From Rhea pennata (lineage: Eukaryota; Chordata; Aves; Rheiformes; Rheidae), in NCBI RefSeq assembly GCF_028389875.1, contig NC_084670.1, forward strand, positions 38,157,333 to 38,221,332: DNA of 64,000 bases, given 5' to 3'. The notes beneath the pieces were generated by a model, which did not search any database, had not been told where the DNA came from, and was given only the letters and a program-made list of their open reading frames with translations. Of this stretch, positions 29,126 to 41,389 are shown in pieces. The position numbers and the translations under genes were made by a program. The number at the start of each line of letters is the position of its first letter. The stretch's first letter is position 1.

Positions 29126-30689
29126 GGGAGGACAGAGGAGAGGCAGGTGAGAAAGAGGTGTAATGGAAGGTGTTGGGGCTGGGCTGTAGGTAGTGAGGTC
29201 ACTTGCACTGCAGGACGCTGCTTGGTGAGGAGCAGCAGACTGGCATGGTGAGGTGCTCGAATGAAGGGTGAGGGGCTGCCCAGGAGAGCAGAGAGGTTGT
29301 GGGAAGGCCAAGGCAGAGGCAGGTGAAGATGCCTGAGGCGTGTCTGCCCCTCACACTAATCATCCCCTGCTGCTTGTCCATATGGGCACTAAAGGCACTG
29401 CCTGGGGAGACTTGCAGAGCCTCAAGAAGGTCCACCTGGCTCTGGGTGTGACAATCAGGGACCCAGGTAGTTTTACATTCAACCCCGCTGCTGAGGGCAA
29501 GGGGCATGAGGAGGTGGAGACAAATCCTATGAGCCAACAACTGCTGCACAGCTGTTGCTGGCAACAGGGCTTTGGTTTTGATGACCATGGGGTCTTCTTT
29601 GCTTGGAAGAGATTGAGTCAGCCTGAATAAGCAGAGCAGAAGCATCTTTGCTGACAGCCTGGTGAACCTGGTAAGGAAACTGTTACTCTGAGAAGGACTG
29701 AAAGGAGAGGATGACCAATAGCAATGAGCACGCTGACCAGTGTGTGCTGGAGAGAGCTCTGAGAGCCAGGACCCAGCTTAGGAACCCACTGCCTCCACGA
29801 GCATGACAGACACAAGATGCAGTCTGCCCTTCCCGAGAAACAAGCCAGAGGAACCACCTCCAGCTCCAGGTAATCTGAGAGCAGGACTGCAGGTAGCCAG
29901 ATGTCATGAAGTGCAACAGAAATGACCAGATCCAGGTTGTCTGAGACAGAAAAGCTTTATTCCTTGTTCTATGAGGAAACTGCTTGGAAGCAGTCCCTCA
30001 GGCCATGACCTCTGCTAGAGTAAAGAAAAGCTCATTGCTGCCCACTGGCCTCCAAGGCAGTTGTGCCTGTGCTGACCCACCTGATGTGCTCACCTGGTTG
30101 CCCAGCTGTGATGTCACACTCTCTGATGTCACCATTGCTGGTGACCACCGGAGGAGATGGTGAGGCTCAGGCAGGCTCAGCTGTCTGCCTTCCCCCACCT
30201 TTCAAGTCAGACTTGCTCTTTCGGGCTTTTCCACCCGCAGGGTGTATTTGGGGAAAGAAAAAAAACTTCTGACTTGAGATTGAAGGAGACTGCCTCATCC
30301 AGCCTCTGGTACAGAAATAAATCTGAAAAAGCCAAAGTTCCTGTTATCTGGAGATGTCAGCCCCTGTGAAGTAGCTGTAAGTAGCACAGATGGGTGGAAA
30401 GAGGAAGTCTTGACACAGGAGGTACCCATAGCTCTTTGATACTGAAGGACATTTTCATATTTTCAATGTACTTGGAAGGTGAAATTCTGTTCATAGTTCT
30501 CCTGGGACACATTCCCCGGGGCTGCAGTCTGTTGCAGCAGTGGTTTTCCTATTGGAAACATCACAGTCTTTGCAGAAGATAAATCTCACCTAGAGACCTA
30601 GAGTGCCTTCATCTTCCATCCAGTAGCATCTCAAAGCTGGCGGAGGAGGTGGCTTTGGATGGTGTTTATAAATGCTGGCCTCACTGAGG
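29126..30689. other. Intergenic region, no gene seen
   Basis: About 1.5 kb with no frame I can connect to a known protein and no recognisable transposon. Confidence 0.5.
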
Positions 30690-31850
30690 CACTCTTCTGG
30701 TGCAGATAATCCTCCCAGCCTCAAAATCCATTGCTTTGGATCCTCACCATCTCTAGCAGCCTCCCCTGCCTGCTATGTTCCCCTAAGAGAGACACACCAA
30801 AAACCTGGCACAGGCACACGTGGTCGTGGGAGAGGAAACATGCTGCCATTCAGCTGCTGTGTGGGAACAGCAGTGTGGGAGCACACAGCCGTGCGCTTGC
30901 AGGGCAAATGCAGGTCTCCTGGGAAAGGCAGCAGGACATGGAGGCTGCAGGAGAGAAGAGCCCAGAGTGTTCCCTGTGTTACACAGATACACTGGGGAAG
31001 TTGCCCCAGGGCCATCATCCCAGGCCAGCCCCACACAACACCCCTTTCCAGTGTTGGCTGCTCCCCCATCTGTGGGGTGATCCATGGCCAGCTCCGTTGT
31101 CCTGCAGGTCTCTGTATCCCAATGGAAGGGAAAAGGCCAGCCTCGTATGGCCTCCCTTCAGCACCACATTCACGGCCATCAGTGCAGCCATGACTGTGGT
31201 GAAGGCAAGTGGGCAGACCCAGGCCCATGCAAGTGCAAAGACCAAGGGTGGAAAAGGCAGTGTGGGGCTAGAGAAGGCCCTCCCCCTCCTACCCGTGGGA
31301 AGAGAGCTCCCAGGTGATGCTGGACTCCGCTTTGGCCAATGGGAGTGGAGCACGGAGTAGGGTGGAAGAGGCAGATGGAGTCTCTGGGAATGTGTGAGGG
31401 AGTCTTCCAAAGCCCAGGGCTGAGCAAGGGATCTTTGGATCTTCCTCCTGATGCTTTCCCAGCCTGGCTCATTCTGTTCTGTCCTACTTGCTCTCCTCCC
31501 CTTGCCAGTCATGTTGGAGCAGAGACTGAGGAGCAAGAATTCATGGAATCGCAGAGGAGTTTTGGTGGGAGGAGACCTCTAGAGTTCTCCAGTCCAACCT
31601 CCCACGCAAAGCCTTGGACCCCTCCAGCCTTGTCTGGTCCTTGCTACACTGGACCTGACCCCAGTTACCATTCCCAAACCTGCTCTGCTCTTCTTGTCCA
31701 TACACTGCAGGGCACCACCTCTCATTGGTGGGTCCCTGCCCTGCCTTCCTGGCACTCTCAGCTCCAGGCTTCCCTTCCTCCCATGGACTAGCCACACTCT
31801 TGCTACACCGCAAAATATCCTCTTTGTAGCAGAAACCAAGTCACAAGGCT
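30690..31850 (+). repeat. Low-copy duplicated unit R, copy 1
   Basis: Homologous and collinear with 41390-43150. Shared landmarks: the ccatctctagcarcctcc start, gctgccattcagct, tggaaaaggcagtgtggggct, ggtggaagaggcaga and gcaagaat(t/g)catggaat. The last carries a short CR1-like 3' tail on the minus strand (about 31540-31620). Copy 2 contains about 600 bp more. No frame is conserved between copies, so it appears non-coding. Confidence 0.7.
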
Positions 31851-32619
31851 CTTCTCACTGACCACCCCCAGGCACATGCTGTCCCCGGAGATCCCCTGAG
31901 TTCTTCTGGGGGCTCAGATTCCCCTCCACAAAGATGGGCATCTGTCATCAGCACTGTCACTTATGGGACAGCCTTGGGCAGAAAATTCAGGGACCATTCA
32001 CCAGCTCCACCAGTACTGGTAACTGACAGATGAACCCTGGATCCAGCTCTCAGTCCCTAAGAAATCACATGGAGACTCAGAGCTTGTCCCCTGGATCCCA
32101 GGGAGTTCACAAGCAGAGCAGCAGGCAGTGCTCTCTGGGTGTATTTTGGACTCCATCTTCTGAAGGAAGGCCAGACTTCAGGCACATCATATGGGAGATC
32201 CCCTTTTATTACGGTAATGTTATTGTGGAAGCCAAGTCTGACATAAGAGTGCCCAGTGCTTTCTTGAGCTCACAGGAATGCACAGGGAAGCATGAATCTA
32301 CCACCATCACGTTACAAGACCCTGGAGGCAATATACACACATTAGACCACAGCAGGACAATGTGGAAATGAGGAGAAAAGCTCTGAAGTCTGGACAGTGT
32401 GGAAATGAAGGAGAAAAGCTCTGAAAAGTCCTGCTGCTGTTGGTGGCCACTTCTCCAAGAAAACTGCAGCCCCCACACAAAGGCTGTAGCAAGGAAATGG
32501 CAGCTGTGCTAGTGAACGAACAGTCCTGAGAACCAAGAGGGTCTTTCCCCACAGGCTGCATCCAGACTCTCCTCCCTTCCACTCCTGCTTTGCCCCGAGT
32601 GTTGGATTTCTGTAGAGGA
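31851..32619. other. Intergenic region, no gene seen
   Basis: Unique relative to the rest of the window. It contains a short local duplication (gaaatgaggagaaaagctctga, near 32366 and 32404) but no gene. Confidence 0.5.
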
Positions 32620-35600
32620 AAGGACCAGACCATGACGACAGTGCCCCTTTCCTTTCTTTACTTGGACATGGAGGCTCTGTGAAGGGAGAAAGGGTGCAGA
32701 GGCTTTGAAACGAGGCTCCAGCAGAGACAGCCCCAGACTGGAACTCTGCTGAAATGCCAGCTGCCCTGGGAGTCCAGACTCTGCACCTGGGTTTGTGGGG
32801 CACTGGCTGATGCCTTGGTACCACGGGCTGCCTGACACTGGACACATCTTTATCCCTTGCAGAGTGAGAAGCTCAAGCACTGTGAGACTTCATCAGCTCA
32901 CACACAGGAGGCTTTCAGGCACTTAGACACAGGCATTCAAGAGATGCTTCAGTTTATGACAAGGGTCTTCAACTTATCTTGAAGGCCACCAAATACTCTC
33001 TTGGAAAGGAGGGGGCACAATAGCATTTGCTGAGCAGGCCATCAGGAACAGCACTTGTGGCATGAGGAAGCAGGAGAGCAGAGGTACCAGGAGGTGAACT
33101 CACACCCTGTCACCCATGGAAGCCAGGTGCACTGAGGGGAGCCTTCACACCCATATGGAGCCTCACCTCACTCACTCTGCTTTCACAGAAGGTCACCATG
33201 TAAGTAATGGAGTTGACAGCTACAGGGACACATCCTGGCATTCTCCCTCCATCCATGGGGCATTAGAACTGCACTTGGAGCCTACTGAGCGAAGTAACCT
33301 AGAAAGAAAGAATTGGAGGGTTATTATCTGTTCTGCTGGTTTTACGTAGTCACAAAAGTGAGGGATAAATGTCTCCCCGCTGCATTGAACTGCAATCATC
33401 AGAGCACAGACAGCTGGGCCCCTGGAGAGAGTCAATTCATGGTTTTTTTGGACACAACTGAGACCCTTATCTCGATACTGGGACCTGTTTGAGCTTCCCA
33501 GTTCCTGAAAGGCACAGACACACAGGACAAAATCTAGTCTAGGAACATCAAAATTGTCAGAGTCTAGAACACAGGGCAGATAAGGAGGGGCTGAGAGAGC
33601 TGGGTATGTTCAGACCAGGCAAGAGAAGGCCAAGGCGGAATGTACCTGCTGTGCACAGACACGGGAGAAGACTCTTCTTGGAAGTACACAGTAACAGCAT
33701 CAGTGGCAACAGGGACATCTTGGAGCATGGGAAATTGGTTGGATATGAAGAACACACCTCTTGCATCATGAGGGGGCCAAACACTGGTGCCAGGGCCCAG
33801 AGAGGTTGTGGAATCTGCACCCTTGTAGATATTCAGAACTTAACTGGACAAAGACTGGACCATCCTCACCTCCTGGGCCATGCCTTGATCAGGCTGTTGG
33901 ACCCCCACCTCCACAGGTCCCCACCATCGCAGGCTCAATACATCTGCTAGTCTGAGACTGTATTTGGAAGAAACCAGTGGTTTTGGAGCGGCCACTTCCA
34001 CTGCTGACCAAGACAGGCACCTCAGAGCTACCCATCACCCTGAGAGGCCTGACATTCTGTGAGGCGGCATCTCCACTCTCTGCAAGGCTTTGGACAGGTA
34101 CAAAGTGGAGAAATGGCTCTGACTCCTTTGAGTAACTCCCCATCTCTCTGAGGGGCTGGAATGGCTTAGTGTATGGGGTGGGAAGATGAATGAGGGTCCA
34201 GATTCAACAGAAAGTCATCAAGGAACTAGCAAACAGCAAGCATCCTTGCGTTATACGAGGATGCTCCAAGGAGGAAACACGGGCACCAACAATCCCCACA
34301 TCACATCCCCAAGAAGGACCTCTGCAGCAGGGACACACAAGGGACAGGACAACACGTGGCAGCAGCCAGGTAACCCACACAGTCCTCAAAGCCAGCGATC
34401 CATGCCTTCCATTTGCTTCTAATCCTGCAAGGCCTTGCCAACAGGCACTTCCTCTCAACAGCCAGGCAGAGCTCTGCACCTGTTAACTTACCACCTTGAC
34501 AAAGCAGACAGGCAGTGCTCTCCCAGGGGCTCAGCAGGCCAGCTCTTCCCTCTCGCTTTTGCCTCACATGCCCTCTAGGCACTCATCCATGCTGATGTCC
34601 TACTGACAGGCCCTTTGCAGCTTCAGTGGAGGAGGCTGAAACTTTCTGGTACCACTCGCCCTCTCAAGAGGCTTGCTCAGGGGGCTCTCAAATGACCATA
34701 TGGTCACACAGGGACCAGCACACACAAGGCCAGTGCACCACTCTTACACAAGCAGGCTTCCAACGAGGAAAATGCACCAAGGCTTCCACTGCTCTCAAGC
34801 GTTTGCTTCTCCCGTCTCAGCAAGGGCTGCGATTTTTCTCCCAAGCAAAGTCTTAAGCCAATCCAGGAGGTTTCAGCATTGCACATGGCACTTGGAAAAG
34901 CCAGCAAAGCCTTGGCCTTCAGTGCACCACATGGCACGGTACAGAGAGAGTCTGAGAGTGCGAGCAAAGTCACCCACTGAAGGAGCTGGGGTATGGGAGA
35001 GCCAAGCTTCTTTGTCCACATTTTTAGTGCAAGGAACTCTCCTCTAAACCAGCACAAGGAGGCAGGCTGGAGGAAGGACCACTTCTCCTTCCTCTCTTAG
35101 AAAACATTTGCCCCCCAAGACTCAAGGACTTCAAGCACACAAGGTCCTCAACAACTGCCCAAAAACCAGCATCCTCCTTCGAGGGTGGCTGTGCTCACCA
35201 CCACTCCCTTGGCTCCAGCTACTTGCAGCAATGCATCTAGAGCTAAGTGGGGCTCCTCACATCCACCCAAGGCTCAGGAGAAAAAAACAGCACCTTGCCC
35301 ATGTCAGCAGTGTCAGCGCCTAACGACACCATACCTACACCCTCAGGCCTGCATGTGGATTGCTCTCTTGAGTCCCTGGTGCAGCACAGACAGGTCACAC
35401 TACAATAGGATGGTGGGGGAAATTAGAGACACTGCAACTGGGAGGAAGAGAGATCGGAGGCATGCAGGCATTTCAGTGCACTCCTCCTTGGCTTGCCTAC
35501 TCAAAGGGACTCCTTGTCTAGGGAGATCTGGCACAGTAAGGGAAAAGCTCCGTTCAGTTCATCTCCCAGGAACACGCCAGCCCCTGTACAAAGAAACCCT

Positions 35601-38600
35601 CTCCACAAAGCCTTCACTCTTCCAAAGAGCTTCTATCACACTAACGCCCAGCCAGCAATGAGTAACACACATGGCCCTCTCCTCCCTCAGCAAACACTGC
35701 TGCAGGGGAAAGCTCTCATGAAGAAAAGCGAGCAGAAAGGGAAAAAGCAGTCTTGGTTCACACTTCAGAGCAAGCAGAAACACTCCCCGGACTTTAGACA
35801 GCACATCCTGGCACATCCTGGCAAGAGCTGAGGAAACTCAAGGCTGAACCTCAGCTGGCAGAAGGCAGCAGACTGTCAGCATCTCTGGTTCACAGCACTG
35901 GGCAGCCTAGGCCCTGAAAGCTCAGTCATCTCCTAATCTTGCAGTGCTCCTCATCTCCCCAGCTTGCAGCACTTCCCCCCACACACCACTGCTCTCTCCA
36001 GACACCTCCTCCTGTGATGAGCACCAAGACACTGGGGTATCGTCTGCGCCTACCACAAAGTACCCCACCACTGTGACACACCACACACCTGCTCCTCACC
36101 TCACAGAGGGTTGCCACTCAACGTGCAGCTATACATCAGGGATACACAGGGCACACGACCAGCCATGGCTGCAGCTAGGGGACCCTCAGGACTTATCACC
36201 CCTCAGAGGTATCATCCACATCTTGGAGAAAAAGCTCAGCAGCCCCCTGGTGTTTTGATGGGGCAGAGTTTTCTGCAGCACACAGACACTGGAAATCAGA
36301 GATTCCCAATGTCACTGCTCGCACCTTCTCTTAATTCATTTAGAAGCACAAAAATTCTACCTGGACTCCCTCAGAGACTGGTGCACGGGTGCAAGCCTGT
36401 CCTGAGGAAGAAGCCCCAAGTCAGACTCCAGGTCTGCACTTACAGCCGTGAGGCTGACTCTGGCCCATCAGGGACTCAGGAAGAGATCACAGTCACCACC
36501 ACAGCCACATGCCTGTCACAGGAGCTGGGGAAAGGCCTGCAAGTGATTCTGGGGAGCATTTCCTGACAGCAGCATCACACGGGAGCAGTGACCACGGGGC
36601 CGAAGGCAGCAGGGCCTCACGGCCCAGGCAGAGGGAGAAGCTGCCCCACAGCGCAGGCGTCTGGCTCCTTCTGCAGGGCTGAGCCACAGGCTGTGCTCCG
36701 ATTGGCTGTCAGAGCCATCAGTCAGACCCAGCCCCGCCCCTGCCCTTGCAGCCCCAGGACGCTGCCATGGCAATGCTGCGCTCCCCCCCCCCCCACCCCC
36801 CATGTGTGATCCCGTGGCAGCCCCTCCCCTCCCCTCCCCCTCCCCCCCGCGGGACGGCGCCATCTTGTGGGCGGCAGCACGGAGCGCTGTGGGGCCTCGG
36901 GGCAGCCTGGTGCCGGGTGCCTGGGCAGTGCGGGGCCCTGGGGCCTGGCCGCTGCCCCGCAGGGCTGGGCTCTGCTGCAGGGGCCCCACAGGGCTCCTCG
37001 CTGCCCTGCGCCCTGGGGCCGTGCCGGGTGCAGGGGGCAGCCCTGGGGCCTGTGCTGGTGCCAGCCCTGGTGCCGGCCTGGGGGCCCTGGTCATGGCCAG
37101 GGCACTGGAGCCCACGGGCAGCATGCTCCTGCCCCCAGGGCAGTGCTGTGTCGTCTCGCCCCTTCTGCCCCGGCCCCCTCCCCACAGCAGCCCTGGGGCT
37201 TGGTAGCCCTTATGCTGGACCCGGCAGGCCTGGGCCATGGTCAGACAGGGGCTGCTCTCTGCGAGGTCGGACTGGGCCCTGGGGCAGGGGGGTCTCCACA
37301 GGGATGAGGAGCTCAAGGTGCACAGGAGCCTTGGGGCTCAGGGCAGCCACAGTCCCAGGACCCAGCAGTCCTGGCTGCCACATTCTCCCCTGAACCAGGC
37401 AGCACCCTCAGGCAGGGCTCTTGTGGCAGCCCCCACACTGTCCAGTCACCCCACAGATCAGGGCCCACAGCCATTTTCGCAGTTAACAGTCTCTGTGCGA
37501 CATGTCAGGAAGGAGCCCCTGCAGCCCTTACCCTTGGTGCAGAGCACAGGAGACTTGGGAATAAACAGCTGGAGTCCAAGCTGATAGTGTCAGTGCAGGA
37601 GCCTCCATCTGGCTTGCTCCCTTGCCCTCAGCTCACCTCTCGATGCAGGGAGGAAGGATGCTCTTCCTGTCCGGTCACCCAAAACTCCTCTCCAACACGT
37701 CCCTCCTCCTCTGCCTGTTAGCGAGCAGTCCCTGCATGTTCCCGCTGCCTCCTGTCCCTGCTGCTTGCCATGAAGCAGCTCTGAAGGGCAGCAGTGGGGA
37801 GGGTGAGAGCAGTGCCCAGCAGCGCCTGGGCCTCGCAGGGAAGTGTGGACCTCACCATGTCACCAGGGAGACCTTCCTGTGATGTGTCACATCCCAGTGT
37901 GACCTCAGCTCATGTCACCTGGGGCTCAGTAGGTCATTCCCATGGAGATGCACAGCCGGGGAGAGAGCACAGAGATTTCCCATCACATCCTGGAAAGTAC
38001 TTGCCCCCTCGCACCCCATTTAATATTTCCAAATATTGCAAATGTTTCTAATAAACCCTTCAGGAACATCTCCAGATGGTTCCAAAGGCTGTGAAATATT
38101 TAAAACGAGGCACTAGAGAGCTCACATCTGTGCCCCTGCACCGACAGGTCTCTGCACTGGGCAGGCCTGTGCAGGGAGCTGGGATTTGGGGTTGGACTGG
38201 AGGTTGACATCCTTCAAAGACAGGATCAAAGGACATCCCACATGACAGCACAAAGTGTGACCAGGCACTGAGATGCTTTTAATGAGCTTCAAAACTGATT
38301 TCCCCTGTGGCTCGCTTTGGTGAGCTTCAAAACTGATAGCTACTGTGGGTCATTCTCTTTGTAGAAGTAGGATGCAGAACAGCATAGGACAGGATGTAGT
38401 CTTCCTCCCTGAAGCACCAAACCAGATTCTTTGTTTTTAAAAGAGTTCAGCAAGGTTTCTTGGTCTGCAGTGCTTGAGATGGAGATGAGATGCCAGAAAA
38501 GACCAAATGTGCCCTTAATACACATCATCTAGAGGGCTTCACCTGGGACGCTGGTCCTTGCCAGTCTCCAAAGCCATAGGGGAGACCAGGTAGCAAATCT

Positions 38601-39020
38601 GGGGAACTGTTCCCCCTTCCTATGAATTCTGCCCAGCTTTCCTTCTGGCTGAGCCTGGGGAAAGCAGTCCTCATCTTTGGACATCAGTTTGTCCTTGTGC
38701 TTTTCAGCATCACCTCAGGGCAGTGCTTCTCGCCTGGGTACAGCCCCTGACACCTTGTATCCCTCTCCTGGGAGACTGTACTGCCTTAGTAACCTGTATC
38801 TCCCACCACACCTGGCTGTCTTGGGAGCCTGTGCAGCCCGGGCTCCCTGAATCCCCCACATTTTTGTCCCTGGGCTTTGGAGGACATGCCCAAACAGTGC
38901 AGTGCTGCTGTCCAGGCTGTGGTGCAGAGCCGGAAAGGCAGTGCCGTGCCTCAGGACCTGCGTTTTGGCTCATTCAGGTGTTTGTGAGGGCAGGAGCTCC
39001 CAGCTCTCCAGCTGCTGGAG
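32620..39020 (+). repeat. Segmental duplication unit Q, copy B
   Basis: The most complete Q copy. It aligns with C from the gaaatgccagctgccctggg region onward and with A to the cagctgctgga end. It differs more from A and C than these differ from each other. It contains the promoter-like core at 36690-36870, followed by about 400 bp of CpG-rich sequence. Frames of 130-270 codons in the GC-rich part overlap one another on both strands and are not maintained in C, so I report no protein. Confidence 0.8.
36701..36867 (+). promoter_or_regulatory. Promoter-like core of Q copy B
   Basis: In order: an inverted CCAAT box (ATTGG) at 36701-36705, a GC box (ccccgcccc) near 36733, an RFX-like X-box gctgccatggcaat at 36761-36774, a long C-rich run and a YY1-like gcgccatcttg at 36857-36867. 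No TATA box. Order and spacing match copy C. These are motif calls from established consensus sites; activity is inferred. Confidence 0.5.
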
Positions 39021-39125
39021 TTGGGAAGGTCCCTACAACCAGCCTTCCTGCTCTTCCTCGTCTTTGCACTGTCCTGAGGTGACTCTTGCAGAGGGAAGGC
39101 TCCACCCCCTTTGAATACTCTGGGG

Positions 39126-39780
39126 ATCACAGAATCACAGAATGGTTGACATTGGAAGGGACCGTTGGAGTTCCTCTAGTCCTGCCGTCCTGCTCAAGCA
39201 CAGTCACCTAGATCATGTTGGACAGGATTGTCTCCAGGTGACTTTTGAATATCTCCAGAGAAGGAAACTCCACAGCCTCTCTGGGCAACCCATTCTAGTG
39301 CTCTGTCACTCTCATCATGAAGAAGTTCTTCCTTATATTTAGATGGAATTTCCTGTGTTTCAGCTTTTTTTTTTTTGTCATTGCCTTTCGTCCTGTCACT
39401 TGGCACCACGCAGAAGATTCCAGCCCCATCTCCTTAACACCCTTCCTTACAGTATTTACAGACATTGATAAGATCCCCTCTCAGGCTTCTCTTCTCCAGG
39501 TTAAACAGGCCCAACTGTCACAGCCTTCCTTCATAAGAGAGATGCTCCAGTCCTTTAATCATTTTTGTAGCCCTATGCTGGAGTCTTTCCAGAAGTTTCC
39601 ATGTCTCTCTTGTACTGGGGAGCCCAGAACTGGACACAGTACTCGAGATGAGGCCTCACCAGGGCTGAGTAGAGGGGCAGGATCACCTCCCTCAACCTGC
39701 TGGCAATAGTCTTCCTAATGCACCCCAGGATACCATTGGCCTTCCTGGCCACAAGGGCATATTCCTGGCTCAGAGAGGTG
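39126..39780 (-). mobile_element. CR1 LINE, 3' end, minus strand
   Basis: It starts with gatcacagaatcacagaatgg and runs to the ggccacaagggcatattcctggctc tract. It is 5'-truncated with a T11 run inside. It lies in the spacer of the inverted repeat formed by Q copies B and D. Confidence 0.93.
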
Positions 39781-39919
39781 GGCCTTTCCAGGTCACCGCA
39801 AAAGGAAGGACTCCTTTACTTCTTTGGGTGCCTTATTCAGCCCTTGGCACCGCCTAGATGATGCTGTGATCCTCAGACCTGCACCTTTAGCTTTCTGCCC
39901 TGTCTACTTTGTGTCTACG

Positions 39920-41330
39920 CAAGCAGAAGGAAAGCTGGGCAGTATTCACGGGAAAGGGGAAAATTTCCTCGGATTTGCTTCCTAGTCTCCCCCGTGGCTT
40001 TGGAGACTGGCATGGACCAGGGACCCAGATAAAGCCCTGTGAATGATGTGTATTAAGGGCACGTTTGCTCTTTTCTGGCATCTCCTCTCCCTCTCAAGCA
40101 CCGCGGACGAAGAAACTTTGCTGAGCACTTTTAAAAACAAGGACAAAGCTTGCACCCTGTCCCATATTGACCTGCATCCTTTTATTCTACACAAAACAGC
40201 CACCCACAGGAGAAACCAGTTTTGAGGTTCACCAAAGCAGCTCAGCACCTGGTCACACTTTATGTTGTCATGTGGCATGCCACATGACTTTGATCCTGGT
40301 CTTTAAAAAATACCAACCCTCAGTCCAGCCCCCAAAGCCCAGATTCCTGCACAGGTCTACCCAGTGCAGACCAGTCAGGTCAGGAGCACAAAAGTGACCT
40401 CTCTAGAGCCTCATTTTAAATATTTCACAGATTTTGCCACCATCTGGTGATGTTCCTGAAGGATTTATCAGATTTTTTGGGAAAATAACTTAGATGAGGG
40501 GATGTGATTCCTTTCCAGAACATGATGGGAAATCTCTCTGCTCTCTCCCTGGCTGTGCCATCTCCATGGCGATGACCTACTGAGGCCCCACGTGACATGA
40601 ACTGAGGTCACAGTGGGACATGACACATCACAGAGTGGTCTCTCCCATGCCACAGCAGTGTCCTCACTTCCCTGTGGGCCCTGGGTGCTCCACCGCTGCC
40701 CTTCAGAGCTGGTCCATGGGAAGGAGCAGGGACAGGAGGAAACAAGGTCACATTGATATTGCTCATCAACAGGCAGATGAACAACGGACATGTTGGAGAG
40801 GATTTTTGGGCTGAAAAGACAGGAAGACCATCCTTCCTCCCTGGATGGAGAGAAAGATGAGAGCAAGGAAGCAAGGCAGATGGAGGCCTCCTGGACTGAT
40901 ACCATCTACTTGCATTCCATTTCCTTTTTCCCAAGGCTCCTGCACCTCTCCAGCAAGGGTAACGGCTTTGGGAGCTCCTTTCTGAGGTGTTGTATAAAGA
41001 CTGTGAACTACAGCAACGGCTGTGGATCCTGGGCTGTGAGGGTGGCTGGACAGTGTGGGGGCTGCCACAAGAGCCCTGCCTGAGGGTCCCATCTGGCTCA
41101 GGGGACAACGTGGCAGTTCAGCCTCCTGAGTCCCAGGGGTGGGGCTGCCCTAAGCCCCAAGGCTTCTGTGGGGCTAGCTCCATCCTCTCATGGTAGGAGG
41201 CTATCCAAGGCCAGTGTTCCTTGGGTGTGAGTCCCCATTTGGGAATTGGCTCTGACAGGAAATGTGTCCTGGAAGCTGGGGTGTCCTGCAGATCCCGTGG
41301 GGCTCTATGTGTCTACTTCTGACACAGTAG
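39920..41330 (-). repeat. Segmental duplication unit Q, copy D (inverted, partial)
   Basis: Reverse complement of the right part of Q. The gcagaaggaaagctgggcag stretch (39926) mirrors 38635-38655, and the gggctgccacaagagccctg stretch mirrors 37410-37430. The far end (41190-41330) matches copy A 2590-2740, a segment absent from B and C. With 37330-38660 it forms an inverted repeat with arms of about 1.2-1.3 kb and a spacer of about 1.26 kb. Confidence 0.75.
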
Positions 41331-41389
41331 AAAGACAGTCTGTTTGCGAGGGCAGCTTGGAAACAAATGGAAGTGCCATCCTCATGCCA

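Noticed and set aside
30672-31536. Several frames of 100-209 codons in unit R
   Set aside because: Comparison with the second R copy shows frames breaking and amino acids not conserved; unit R is treated as non-coding.
36516-37316. Open minus-strand frame of 266 codons plus several overlapping frames in Q copy B
   Set aside because: Same reasons: the frames result from CpG-rich, stop-poor sequence and differ between copies.
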